Below the pieces are notes generated by a model. The model had not been told where the DNA came from. It did no database searches and was given only the letters and a program-made list of their open reading frames with translations. A program made the translations under genes and the position numbers. Of a stretch of DNA of 21,254 bases, positions 6,935-14,297 are shown in pieces (positions within the stretch are counted from its first letter, which is position 1; every line of letters begins with the position of its first letter). The DNA comes from UBA8522 sp035528895 (GTDB lineage Bacteria; Acidobacteriota; Aminicenantia; Aminicenantales; UBA8522), in NCBI GenBank assembly GCA_035528895.1, contig DATKXS010000033.1, forward strand, positions 1 to 21,254, given 5' to 3'.

Positions 6935-7555
6935 GTGAACCGGCAGCATCGTTTTCTCCTGGGCTGCGGCCCCGCGGCGGGAGCCGTCCTCGTCATCGCG
7001 GTCGTTTGGGCCTCGGCCGTGACGCCCGGGATCAACCAGTCCTCCGACACGATCAGCCGGCTGGCGGCGCCCGGTCAGCCCCACCCTTGGATTCTCCGGA
7101 CCGGCCTGGTCCTGTGCGGCATTCTCTCCATCGCGTTCGGGGTCGGGCTGCTCCGGGCGCAGCGGCACGGCGTTTTCCGCTGGGGCGTGCTAGCGGGACT
7201 GGTCGTGTTTGGCGTCTCCACTGCAATCACAGGGCTGGCGAGGGATTACCCCGTTCGGGGCGGTTCGGAAATGGACTGGGAAGGCACGGTCCACAACCTT
7301 TTCGCCCGGGTGGCCGTTTACGGAATCCTGGCGGCCATGGCCGCCCTCGTTCCCGCGGCCGCCGGCCGCCGCTCAGCCAGGGTCCCCACCATAGTGTTCT
7401 CGGCCGCCGCGCTCGTCCTGGTCGCCGCGGCCGGTCTCTTCTATCCAGGTGTTCCGCCGTCATTCCGCGGCCTGCTCCAGCGGCTCGCGCTGCTCATCAT
7501 CTTCGCTTGGATGGTCGCCACCGCCGTCATCGCCCGCCGGGCCGCGGATCGATAG
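6935..7555 (+). CDS. DUF998 family six-helix membrane protein
   Basis: The 206-residue product shows six hydrophobic helices at about 8-30, 51-73, 83-102, 123-142, 149-170 and 181-201. Between helices it has the INQSSDTISRLAAPGQPHPWI segment typical of DUF998, with the SD.IS.L core after helix 1. The function of the family is unknown. The start is GTG 6935, supported by AAGGAG at 6925-6930. Base composition is far more GC-rich than the flanking remnants, with G or C in most third codon positions, which suggests separate acquisition. No partner gene is obvious, since both flanks are broken genes or oppositely oriented. The gene itself looks intact. Confidence 0.8.
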   Translation: MNRQHRFLLGCGPAAGAVLVIAVVWASAVTPGINQSSDTISRLAAPGQPHPWILRTGLVLCGILSIAFGVGLLRAQRHGVFRWGVLAGLVVFGVSTAITGLARDYPVRGGSEMDWEGTVHNLFARVAVYGILAAMAALVPAAAGRRSARVPTIVFSAAALVLVAAAGLFYPGVPPSFRGLLQRLALLIIFAWMVATAVIARRAADR

Positions 7556-7666
7556 GCCAAGAAACTCCACTTTTGGCTGGACCTGTTTTCGGGTGAGGCG
7601 CCTAAGTTGAAAACCTCACTCCGGAGGTAGTACATTGAGCGGGGCCAGGTCACTGATGCAACTGGC

Positions 7667-8464
7667 TTACTGGTATGATCCCGCAAAATCCATTACGCAC
7701 ATATGCCTATAGACAGTGTGCGGTCCAACTGAAACACCCACGAACTTGAAGCTGCAGTTGAGAAGGTTTATTCTATGCCAACGCGATTTTTCACCGTCAT
7801 CAATGAGTAGCGAGGTCACTATTCTTCTAGCATCTCCGTTTCCGTAGTCGATATTCTCTGCAGCAGAGATGTCCCATTGGCCGTATCGGTTCAGTCTATC
7901 TGTTAAGGTTGACTTATCGCTCCCGATATGTCCGGTTGCCCCAGTTATTGCTTGATCCCTTGCATGGTCGCGCGCAGCCAGCGCAAGCCCTTTCTTCGGG
8001 GACAGTGAAGACAAAGGTTTTATGACTTGAAGTTCTTTGATACATTCATCAAGTGCACGAATCCCTTCATCGGTTAAGATGGCAATCTCGCCCGGATATT
8101 GCAAGAGTGAATTGCGATAGTATGATCGAAGCGGCACTAGGAAGCTCCGGGCGTATTGCGCTGGGTCGGTCCGCACCATGTTAATTTCGATGATGACTTG
8201 TCTTTCAATATCAGTTAGGTACTCGACGCCTGCAGTCGTATCAACTATCTCCTTTTTCCATTTAGGGGACATCGAGTCCAGCGGCTCTTGACCCGCATAG
8301 TGCCTGGTTTGGTCATTCTTAGCCTGCGCCGTGGACTCTTTGCCTTCGCTGCTATTTGCCGGTGAATGTATATAGATATTGACATACGAAAGTGCGTTAT
8401 TGATGGACACACAAGAGACCAACAAGGCAAGAACTAGTAGGACACCAAAACGCCCCGTGTACAC
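7667..8464 (-). CDS. CAP-domain (SCP/YkwD-like) lipoprotein
   Basis: The 265-residue protein begins MYTGRFGVLLVLALLVSC, a short n-region, hydrophobic core and lipobox LVSC with Cys18, so it should be a signal-peptidase-II-processed lipoprotein. Its C-terminal ~160 residues hold CAP-domain motifs: ARDHARDQ, TGHIGSD, AENIDYG, and a final HRINLLNCSFKFVGVSVG (compare HR.NLL...F..VGVGV). Bacterial CAP proteins are envelope proteins of largely unknown biochemistry. I chose GTG 8464 because GGAGG (8471-8475) lies 6 nt upstream; the frame continues to 8590 but that would bury the signal peptide. It lies tail-to-tail with the DUF998 gene, 111 bp apart. Confidence 0.85.
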   Translation of the reverse strand: MYTGRFGVLLVLALLVSCVSINNALSYVNIYIHSPANSSEGKESTAQAKNDQTRHYAGQEPLDSMSPKWKKEIVDTTAGVEYLTDIERQVIIEINMVRTDPAQYARSFLVPLRSYYRNSLLQYPGEIAILTDEGIRALDECIKELQVIKPLSSLSPKKGLALAARDHARDQAITGATGHIGSDKSTLTDRLNRYGQWDISAAENIDYGNGDARRIVTSLLIDDGEKSRWHRINLLNCSFKFVGVSVGPHTVYRHMCVMDFAGSYQ

Positions 8465-8802
8465 AGGCAACCTCCGGTAGGAATCATACCCTTTAGAGCT
8501 ATTTAATGATCGCTCCTCACTTGCGGTGGTAAAGCGCCAGGGGAAGCGCCGTAAAGCGGAGGCGATGCTCATAATGATGCGCCCAGCCAAGAATTGATGT
8601 CAAGCACATAAAAGGGACATTAAGCCGGGCTGCCGGCCAAACCCCGTTTTCAAAAACCCCAAAAAAGGCCCGACGCAGACATGCTGCCAAACCTTGAGAT
8701 AATCCACAAATCAGGGGTATCGTGTTTTTCTAATTCTTGCCAATTCTACACCTTAAGCCTGGGCCCTGATCCTGGCCCGATTCTCGCTTCGTCCTTCCCG
8801 AT
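8465..8802. other. Gap without a recognised gene
   Basis: Between the CAP lipoprotein start and the IS91 stub I see no protein that reads as real. An open frame on the minus strand up to 8590 is upstream sequence of the CAP gene, and a plus ORF from 8681 has no recognisable content and runs out of frame into the transposase stub. The stretch probably includes the promoter of the CAP gene and degraded transposon end. Confidence 0.5.
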
Positions 8803-8954
8803 GTGCCGGGAACCTATCGTCCTCGTCATCCGGAACGGACCGTCCTTAACCGGGTACTATTCCATCATTTCGAGAGGTTTGTCGCCGAGTATAAGAGCCG
8901 GTTTGAGAAGGGTACTGGTTCCTCCGGCCGATTGTCAAGGACGTCGCTGGATAA
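8803..8954 (+). pseudogene. IS91-family transposase N-terminal fragment with frameshift (copy C)
   Basis: From a GTG at 8803 the plus strand encodes MPGTYRPRHPERTVLNRV, FHHFERFVAEYKSRFEK, the typical N-terminus of IS91-like transposases. One base is then missing relative to copy B, and in the next frame it continues FLRPIVKDVAG before TAA 8952-8954. The zinc-binding and catalytic Y2/HUH regions are absent, so this is a dead stub. It stops at the same point as the stub at 4081-4168. Confidence 0.7.
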
Positions 8955-9141
8955 TGATTAATGCAAACCGGTGCCAAAATAGTGCCAAGTTGTTTGCAAT
9001 AATAACGCAAACTAATGAGTAATTTCGAGAAATACTGGACAATAACGAGCACTAACGGGAAAAGGCAACTTTCATAAAACAAAAGACTTAACAGGCTAAG
9101 CCATTGATTTATATCGAGTTGGCCCCACTCCCCTTTTCGAG

Positions 9142-9158
9142 CGCTGAGTTATGACCGC
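9142..9158 (-). pseudogene. Truncated tRNA-Gly, 5' 17 nt only (stub C)
   Basis: The minus strand reads GCGGTCATAACTCAGCG, one base different from the intact tRNA-Gly 5' end, then CTCGAAAAGGGG as in stub B. No remaining tRNA arms follow. It is preceded by a preserved promoter. Confidence 0.7.
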
Positions 9159-9192
9159 TCGTTGCCAGGCGTTGGAAATCAACAGTCCTCCT

Positions 9193-9221
9193 ATCTTACA
9201 GTCTGTGAATGATCTTTTCAA
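9193..9221 (-). promoter_or_regulatory. Duplicated tRNA promoter (copy C)
   Basis: TTGAAA (9221-9216), 17 bp, TAAGAT (9198-9193) on the minus strand. Both boxes are kept although the spacer and the leader differ strongly from copies A and B. In the integration model this is the original chromosomal promoter. Confidence 0.5.
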
Positions 9222-9317
9222 CCGCCAATTTTGGGCCCAGTTGAAAGCATTGAATGGCATTTTGGGAGTCAATTGCGCTTTTCTTGCAGAAGGATTTTCC
9301 TAATTCACGGAAAGAAA

Positions 9318-10448
9318 TTACTCAATGGCCGGGAGGGTGATTTTCTCCGGCTCAAAGACGACGCGGCGCTCCCCTGCTTCGACCTGGCCGAGGTCAAGGA
9401 GCTCATATCCCGCCTTTTTGCCTGTCTTGATGGTCCGGTCGACCTCTTCTTCCGGCACAAAAACATAGAACCCAATTCCCCAGTTAAAGGTCGTCAGGCA
9501 GTCCTCCAGGCTGACACCGACCTCGCGCATAAACCGGAAAAGCGCCGGTATTTCATCCACCCATTTATTGACCCGATAGGTGAAAGCACTCTTGGCATAG
9601 GCGATCTTGGAGATCCCTCCTCCCGTGCCGCCGAGCAGAGAGTGGATCTCGATGTTTTTTTCCTGCAGGGCTTCGACGAGCCGGACATACGAGCGGGTGG
9701 GGATGAGGGCTTCCTCGCCCAGAGTTTTCCCGTTCGGCAGTTGATGGAGAAACTTGTCTTTTAGCGCCAAGGCCCGCTTGATCACCAGGGAAATCCCGTT
9801 GGCGTGAAGCCCTGACGATGTCACTCCGATGATGCGGTCTCCGACGGAGAGCTTTTCTCCAGTGACCATCCTGTTTCGAGGAGAAATAATGCCGGTCATG
9901 CAACCGGACAAAGAGGGAGCGCTCCGCACCGGCGGCTCAGCTTTGACCAAATAGCGGAGGGCGGGAGATTCGCCGGCCGGCAGGGCCATCCCGCACATCT
10001 CGCAGGCTTGATAGAAGCTTTCCGCCAGATCGTGGCTTCGCCTCTCGTCCATGAACCACTCGCTGTCGCCCGCCGCCACTTCATCCGTGTAGATCGCGGG
10101 GAGGGCCCCCTGGCAGATCACGTCATTGGCCGCCATCAGGGCCGTGTCGATGCCGATGCCCTCGTAATAAGTCCTCCCGGTCCCGGCGTGCTGATACATC
10201 CATTCCGCAATCCAGTTTTTGTTTCCCAGGCCTTCCTGGGTCATGCACCAGAAATGAGATCTGGTGCCGCGATACCGGAAGACGACTCCATGGGCGCCCA
10301 GGCTTTCCGGCTCGATATACACACCCCGTTTGTTCGGAAACTTGAGCGTCCTCTTGCCGGCGCTCACCATGGCCATTTTGAACGGTTCGATCTTGGTGTA
10401 ATCCACTCCGGCCTTGGCGTACTCGGATTTCGCCCGTTTTTTCGGCAT
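9318..10448 (-). CDS. PurM-like AIR synthase-family protein
   Basis: The 376-residue protein is homologous to phosphoribosylformylglycinamidine cyclo-ligase, which closes FGAM to AIR in purine synthesis using ATP. Visible correspondences: YAKAGVDYTKIEPFK near 10, the ATP-site segment TQEGLGNKN where standard PurM has TDGVGTK, GIDTALMAANDVICQGALP with the NDi..qGA motif, GVTSSGLHANGISLV, TRSYVRLVEAL, GGTGGGISKIA and TTFNWGIGFYVFVP. It is ~30 residues longer than typical PurM and belongs to a divergent branch with EGLG rather than DGVG. ATG 10448 follows the stop of the PurL-like gene by one base with no strong ribosome site, so translation is probably coupled. Cytoplasmic. Either the organism's true PurM or a paralogue. 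Confidence 0.8.
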   Translation of the reverse strand: MPKKRAKSEYAKAGVDYTKIEPFKMAMVSAGKRTLKFPNKRGVYIEPESLGAHGVVFRYRGTRSHFWCMTQEGLGNKNWIAEWMYQHAGTGRTYYEGIGIDTALMAANDVICQGALPAIYTDEVAAGDSEWFMDERRSHDLAESFYQACEMCGMALPAGESPALRYLVKAEPPVRSAPSLSGCMTGIISPRNRMVTGEKLSVGDRIIGVTSSGLHANGISLVIKRALALKDKFLHQLPNGKTLGEEALIPTRSYVRLVEALQEKNIEIHSLLGGTGGGISKIAYAKSAFTYRVNKWVDEIPALFRFMREVGVSLEDCLTTFNWGIGFYVFVPEEEVDRTIKTGKKAGYELLDLGQVEAGERRVVFEPEKITLPAIE

Positions 10449-10449
10449 C

Positions 10450-11553
10450 TTAAGATCCGGCGTAGAGCTCTTTCAAATCGGCCTGGCAAGGATGGTTCGG
10501 AATGACGGCCACGGTCTTCCCCTTGTACTCGAAGACCTCCTTGTTGTCATCGTTGATCTCGCCGATCTGCTCAGCCCTGGCTCCTTTGGCCCGGATCGTC
10601 CTCAATAAATGATCAACATCTTTCTTGGCCACCTGGACCGCCATCCTCCCCTGGGATTCACAGATCATGATTTCCTCCGGGGTGAGGCCTTTGCCCTTAA
10701 GGAGCACTTTGGATAAATCGATACGGGCCCCGAAACCGCCGTATCGGGCGGATTCGCAGACAGCGGCGCCGATGCCGGCGGCTCCCAGGTCGGAGCAGAC
10801 CTTGACCTTGCCGGACCGAAAGGCGGCCAGGGTCGATTCCATGACCACCCTTTCTTCTTTGAAGAGAGCGACGGCCGGCCTCATCTCCTTGACCAGCCCG
10901 GCCCGGAAGAGGGTGTCGTTGCCGTCGTTGCCGGTCCGGCCGATGAGGATGATGTTGTCGCCGGCGGACTTGGCCGGCTTGGTCAACGGCCGAGCCGTAA
11001 TCAGCTTGCCGATCACCGAGACGACAACGGCCGGGACAATATCGCAAAACGAGGTCGAAAACCCGCCGCCGACGATGAACACGTCCATGGCGCTGCACAT
11101 GTCTCTCAGGCCTTTGACCATCAAGTCGACCCGTTCTTTGCTGGTCATCTCGATGCATTTCCCGCAGGTGCATTTTCCGCTGAAGCCACAGGGACCGACA
11201 ATTACTTTATCCTTCAGCGGCCGGGTGCCGATGAAGTTCATAAGAAAAATCGGCCGGGCACCCATGGCTACGACATCGCGCATGGCTCCGCCGGCTCCGG
11301 TGGCGGCGGCATCATACGGCCTGGGAACGCACGGGGAACAATGGCTCTCCATCTTGCCCACGAAGGTTCCGTCGGTGCTGGGAAACTTAAAGGCAGCGGC
11401 ATCGTCGCCCGGACCGACGATGAGGGCTTTGGGAAAGAGCCGGCTGACCTTTTTGTTCAAGGCCGCGATCGCTTTGAAGTCGACCGCCTGGTCGATGTTG
11501 TGATGCAGATGGATAAACAGAGCATGCATCAATGCTTTTTCGATCCTGTTCAT
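10450..11553 (-). CDS. Half-length PurL-like AIR synthase-family protein with cysteine cluster
   Basis: The 367-residue protein resembles a single synthetase module of FGAM synthase (PurL): GPGDDAAAFKF (47-57), KMESHCSPCVPRPYDAAATGAGGAMRD-type residues (67-93; standard PurL has KxESHNHPSxxxPYxGAATGVGGxxRD), MGARPI (97-102), and GDNIILIGRTGNDG (198-211). Bacterial small PurL is ~740 residues with two such modules, so this is half length. The second His of ESHNHP is Ser, and the protein has Cys72, 75, 122, 128, 130 and 133, the last three within an insertion SGKCTCGKC. That spacing suggests a metal or Fe-S site, which is inference. ATG 11553 follows GAGGAGG by 7 nt. First gene of a two-gene operon with the PurM-like gene. 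Confidence 0.75.
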   Translation of the reverse strand: MNRIEKALMHALFIHLHHNIDQAVDFKAIAALNKKVSRLFPKALIVGPGDDAAAFKFPSTDGTFVGKMESHCSPCVPRPYDAAATGAGGAMRDVVAMGARPIFLMNFIGTRPLKDKVIVGPCGFSGKCTCGKCIEMTSKERVDLMVKGLRDMCSAMDVFIVGGGFSTSFCDIVPAVVVSVIGKLITARPLTKPAKSAGDNIILIGRTGNDGNDTLFRAGLVKEMRPAVALFKEERVVMESTLAAFRSGKVKVCSDLGAAGIGAAVCESARYGGFGARIDLSKVLLKGKGLTPEEIMICESQGRMAVQVAKKDVDHLLRTIRAKGARAEQIGEINDDNKEVFEYKGKTVAVIPNHPCQADLKELYAGS

Positions 11554-11906
11554 TCCCTTGCCTCCTCAATAGAAAATTTGATTCTTGTGCCGATAAGGCT
11601 TTACTCACGTCGCCCAGACAAGGTGACTCGGCAAGCGTAAGATAAAAAATATTCCCAAAATAAGCAAATCTTTTCCGCTTCCGGCCTGGGAAAGAAACGA
11701 TTCCAGTTTAGAAACGATACCACTGAGGATTCGAGTTTGACTGGGCGGCTGATAGGGCTCGTTTTTCAGATCGTTTACACTCTCAGCATTCCTTATTCGA
11801 AGAGAAGCTCGAATTCCCGGGGAGTCACAATTCTGAACTTTTGGAATTCCTTGAGGTCATGGTCGCGACGGTTTTGTGCCGGGTCATTTTCCGAAAGGCC
11901 TGACTG
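11554..11906. other. Gap without a recognised gene
   Basis: AT-richer sequence upstream of the purL-like gene. It must contain that gene's promoter, but I could not pick convincing boxes. A plus-strand frame near 11840-11900 (EFLEVMVATVLCRVIF) ends in TGA at 11901-11903 and is in the same frame as the small membrane ORF that follows, hinting at a decayed gene. Confidence 0.45.
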
Positions 11907-12227
11907 GTGGCCGTCGTTTTTACCTTTTTTGGAACCGTGAGCCAGTTGGTGGAAAGCTCGGGAGATCTGTCAGCCCCGTTATTGTCCGGTTTTATCTTTT
12001 CGGGCCAGATCGCCGGTCTCTTATTGCTTTCTGGATTTCTCCCTGCGGCGATTTCTTTTTTTGTTTGCAGCATCCTGGTGAAGATGCCCCTCCGGATCGA
12101 TAACGCGGGCTGGTCGGCGCGAGCCTCTGCTTTGACACTGATCATTGTCGTCTTTGTCGCCGTTTACGGTTTTTACACCTGTCTCCGCGGCCGCCCGGTC
12201 TTCGGCCGGATCGATCAGGACGGGTAA
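11907..12227 (+). CDS. Doubtful small membrane protein, possibly the 3' part of a broken gene
   Basis: I do not recognise this 106-residue frame. It has two strongly hydrophobic stretches (about 20-52 and 74-92) joined by a short basic segment and ends in a polar tail. The only start is GTG 11907, six bases after an in-frame TGA, with no ribosome site of note. The same frame upstream of the TGA also encodes hydrophobic residues, so a longer membrane protein interrupted by a nonsense mutation is possible. It converges on the esterase gene with 9 bp between them. An antisense frame across the same stretch looks less protein-like. Confidence 0.3.
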   Translation: MAVVFTFFGTVSQLVESSGDLSAPLLSGFIFSGQIAGLLLLSGFLPAAISFFVCSILVKMPLRIDNAGWSARASALTLIIVVFVAVYGFYTCLRGRPVFGRIDQDG

Positions 12228-12236
12228 GAAAATGGC

Positions 12237-14252
12237 CTATTTTTTCTTATCGGGCTCCTTGTCTTTTTCCTTTTTGGGCGGCTTGAGCTCGATGACCGAA
12301 TCGCCCAGCACATCCTTGAGCCAGTTGAAAACGTCCGACCACTTGTCGTAATCACCCGACCCGGCACCCTTGACCTCGATATAGCGGACATTGGCCTTCG
12401 ACTCCTGGAGGCGGGCGACGATCCCGCGGATTTCTTCGACAGGCGCGTCTTTATCCTGGTCGCCGTGGATGATGAGGATATTCAGTCCTTTCGCCCGGTC
12501 GAGCAGATCCTTGATGTTTTCGGCCCCGGAATTCTCGGGCGGGATGAGCTGACCCGACCGGACGACAGCGCCTTTATAAGTTCCCGGGTTCTGGAGTGCC
12601 AGGCGCAGGGCGCCATAGCCGCCTTTTGAAAATCCATCCAGGACGATGTTAGCGGCAGCGACGCTGTAGATTTTTTTCAGGTGCTCGATCGTTTCGACGA
12701 CCCGCTGGCCATCCCCTCCGATATACCAACCCGAGGGGTCTTCAACCTCGGGCGCCAGGATGAAAAAGTCCCCGGCCTTTTTGCGGACCCTGGGACCGAA
12801 GTAGCTCGAAGTCAGGGCGAAGAGACTCATTCGGGGAGCCGCTCCCCCTCCGGCCAGAATGACCAGAAGAGGCAGGGCCGTTTCTGGATCATACCAGTCC
12901 GGAACGAGGACCGAGTAGGACCGCAGGGTTCCATCGGCCTCGGAACGGTAGCCGAGCCGGACGATCCTCCCCGTCGGAAAAAGGGCCGGCTTGCCCTCTT
13001 CGACGTTTCTGAACAGGTCTTTGACATCCTGATTCCACTGCTGGACCTTCTGGAGGTCGGCGAAAGGAGGGGATTTCTCCATGAATTCCTTGATCCAGTG
13101 GAGGCGGATCTCCAGGGTCGGCAGGCTTTCCCGGAAGACGATATCCTGGCCGGCGAGCTCCCCTGTTTTAAATTCTGACAGCTTGGCCGCATAATCTTCG
13201 AACTGTTGCCTGTCCAAGAAGAAAAACCGGCGGTCATCCGTATAACGAAGCTTCCCCTGGTCGTCGATGATGCCAAGACTGAGGTCGATGACGCCGGTCG
13301 TGGTCTTTTCCAGGTCGATCGGGAAGCTGAGGATGCTCATTCCTTTTTCGAAGGAAAGGCTTCTCTCCGAAGGGAAGTTGCCAAGGGGTGTGGTCGCGAT
13401 CAGCCTGACCTGCCAGCCCTGCTGAGCCGTTGGCGAATGGACGGCCAGGTTGAGTTTTCGCTCGTCCTCGGGGTAGAAATGATTGGCGTTCAAAGAGGAT
13501 TGGAATTCGAGGAACCTCAGCGGACCAACGACGAACTCACAGGGAAGCGCTTTTTTCGGTGCCGGATTGTCCGGCTCATAATTCGGGTCGGAAACGAGCT
13601 GGACGACCTTTTTCTGCCCGCCGTCGAGGTCGTCATAAGAGAGGTTGATCGCCCATTTCGGCTGCAAAAAGGGACGGAAATCGGGGAAGTATTTCCAAGG
13701 AATCGCCAACTCATAGGCCACCGTCTGTTTGCCCTCATCCGCCTTGACCTGAAGCAGAACATCCCGGACGACCGGGACAGTGTCGTCTTCCATTCGGGGA
13801 ATCACGGCCAGGGGTTCATTTTCAAAGCGGGAGAATCCGAAGATCAAGTAACGGCCTCTGCCGTCTCCCGTTGTGGGGTCGACAAAAGTCAGATAGAAAC
13901 CGTCCCCTTCACGCCGTCCCCTGCCCGGGAACTCGATCCGGTCGTCCAGGACCGAGACCGCCGCATAGAAATATTCGGCGTCGAAGCTGAACCTGGCCGT
14001 GACAGTCAGGTCCGCAGATGGTGGATGAACCTGGCCCTCCGGGGTGAGCTGAATGGGCAATTCGCCCAGGCCCGTCCAATCATTCAAATCCCCGTCGATC
14101 GTGAACTTGTTTTCCGCCTGGAAAATCTTGAGAGCCTCCGCCGGCTGCGCCCAGAGGGAAGCCCCTATAAAATAGATGGCCGCGGGCAGCGACTGCGGGA
14201 ACAGGCACAAACAGACCACAGCCATGACCAGATATGACCAGAGCTTTTTCAT
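12237..14252 (-). CDS. Secreted CBM9-like / alpha-beta hydrolase (esterase-like) protein
   Basis: The 671-residue protein starts with a signal peptide (MKKLWSYLVMAVVCLCLFPQSLPAA). Residues ~40-245 form a CBM9-like beta-sandwich (KFTIDGDLNDWTG, FSFDAEYFYAAVSVLDD, ELAIPWKYF), typical of carbohydrate-associated surface proteins. A linker of ~180 residues follows, then an esterase-D/phospholipase-like alpha/beta hydrolase: YSVLVPDWYD, nucleophile elbow GFSKGG with Ser542, and HGDQDKDAPV with the acid near Asp600. Where such enzymes carry the catalytic His (usually GAGHGDYDKW) this one reads GAGSGDYDKW, Ser632. The C-terminus is a lysine/glutamate-rich tail. ATG 14252 follows GGAGG by 5 nt; the frame extends to 14297 but across the promoter. 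Likely periplasmic or exported; substrate unknown. Divergent from the bactofilin gene. Confidence 0.85.
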   Translation of the reverse strand: MKKLWSYLVMAVVCLCLFPQSLPAAIYFIGASLWAQPAEALKIFQAENKFTIDGDLNDWTGLGELPIQLTPEGQVHPPSADLTVTARFSFDAEYFYAAVSVLDDRIEFPGRGRREGDGFYLTFVDPTTGDGRGRYLIFGFSRFENEPLAVIPRMEDDTVPVVRDVLLQVKADEGKQTVAYELAIPWKYFPDFRPFLQPKWAINLSYDDLDGGQKKVVQLVSDPNYEPDNPAPKKALPCEFVVGPLRFLEFQSSLNANHFYPEDERKLNLAVHSPTAQQGWQVRLIATTPLGNFPSERSLSFEKGMSILSFPIDLEKTTTGVIDLSLGIIDDQGKLRYTDDRRFFFLDRQQFEDYAAKLSEFKTGELAGQDIVFRESLPTLEIRLHWIKEFMEKSPPFADLQKVQQWNQDVKDLFRNVEEGKPALFPTGRIVRLGYRSEADGTLRSYSVLVPDWYDPETALPLLVILAGGGAAPRMSLFALTSSYFGPRVRKKAGDFFILAPEVEDPSGWYIGGDGQRVVETIEHLKKIYSVAAANIVLDGFSKGGYGALRLALQNPGTYKGAVVRSGQLIPPENSGAENIKDLLDRAKGLNILIIHGDQDKDAPVEEIRGIVARLQESKANVRYIEVKGAGSGDYDKWSDVFNWLKDVLGDSVIELKPPKKEKDKEPDKKK

Positions 14253-14268
14253 CGTAACCTCCGTATTT

Positions 14269-14297
14269 ATTCTAGAGAATCCGCAACGGATTGACAA
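14269..14297 (-). promoter_or_regulatory. Promoter of the CBM9-esterase gene
   Basis: On the minus strand TTGTCA (14297-14292), 17 bp, TAGAAT (14274-14269). The predicted start near 14262 leaves a ~10 nt leader that begins with the GGAGG site. The -35 overlaps the -35 of the opposite promoter by five bases. Confidence 0.65.

Larger units (their letters stand above)
8871..9226. repeat. Long direct repeat, copy C (module junction)
   Basis: Partner of 4085-4444 at an offset of 4,786 bp. The IS91 stub end, the block from gtgccaaaatagtgcc (8971) to the tRNA 5' portion, and the promoter boxes are conserved. The leader between promoter and tRNA stub (9159-9192) is diverged from copies A and B, unlike those two from each other. 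The inverted repeat CGAGCG/CGCTCG around the tRNA start is kept (9138-9143, 9156-9161). The ~90 bp to the end of the PurM-like gene hold nothing I recognise. Confidence 0.82.

Noticed and set aside
6551..7168. 205-codon minus ORF
   Set aside because: Only the C-terminal half (TPR) looks like protein; the first ~75 codons are antisense to the DUF998 gene.
6922..7596. 224-codon plus ORF over the DUF998 gene
   Set aside because: Arg/Pro/Gly-rich shadow frame of a GC-rich gene; the 6935 frame has the helices and the ribosome site.
7580..7616. Possible terminator (GTGAGG...CCTCAC) after the DUF998 gene
   Set aside because: Six-base stem with a long loop and no following T-run; too weak to call.
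10625..11503. 292-codon plus ORF
   Set aside because: Antisense to the PurL-like gene, low-complexity Ser/Pro/Thr-rich, no motif.
9318..11553. Reading the gene pair as SelD, HypE or ThiL
   Set aside because: All share the AIR-synthase fold, but ESH..P, GAATG-type and TFNxGIG motifs place the two proteins with PurL and PurM.
13206..14237. 343-codon plus ORF
   Set aside because: Antisense to the CBM9-esterase gene; the opposite strand has a signal peptide, ribosome site and domain motifs.
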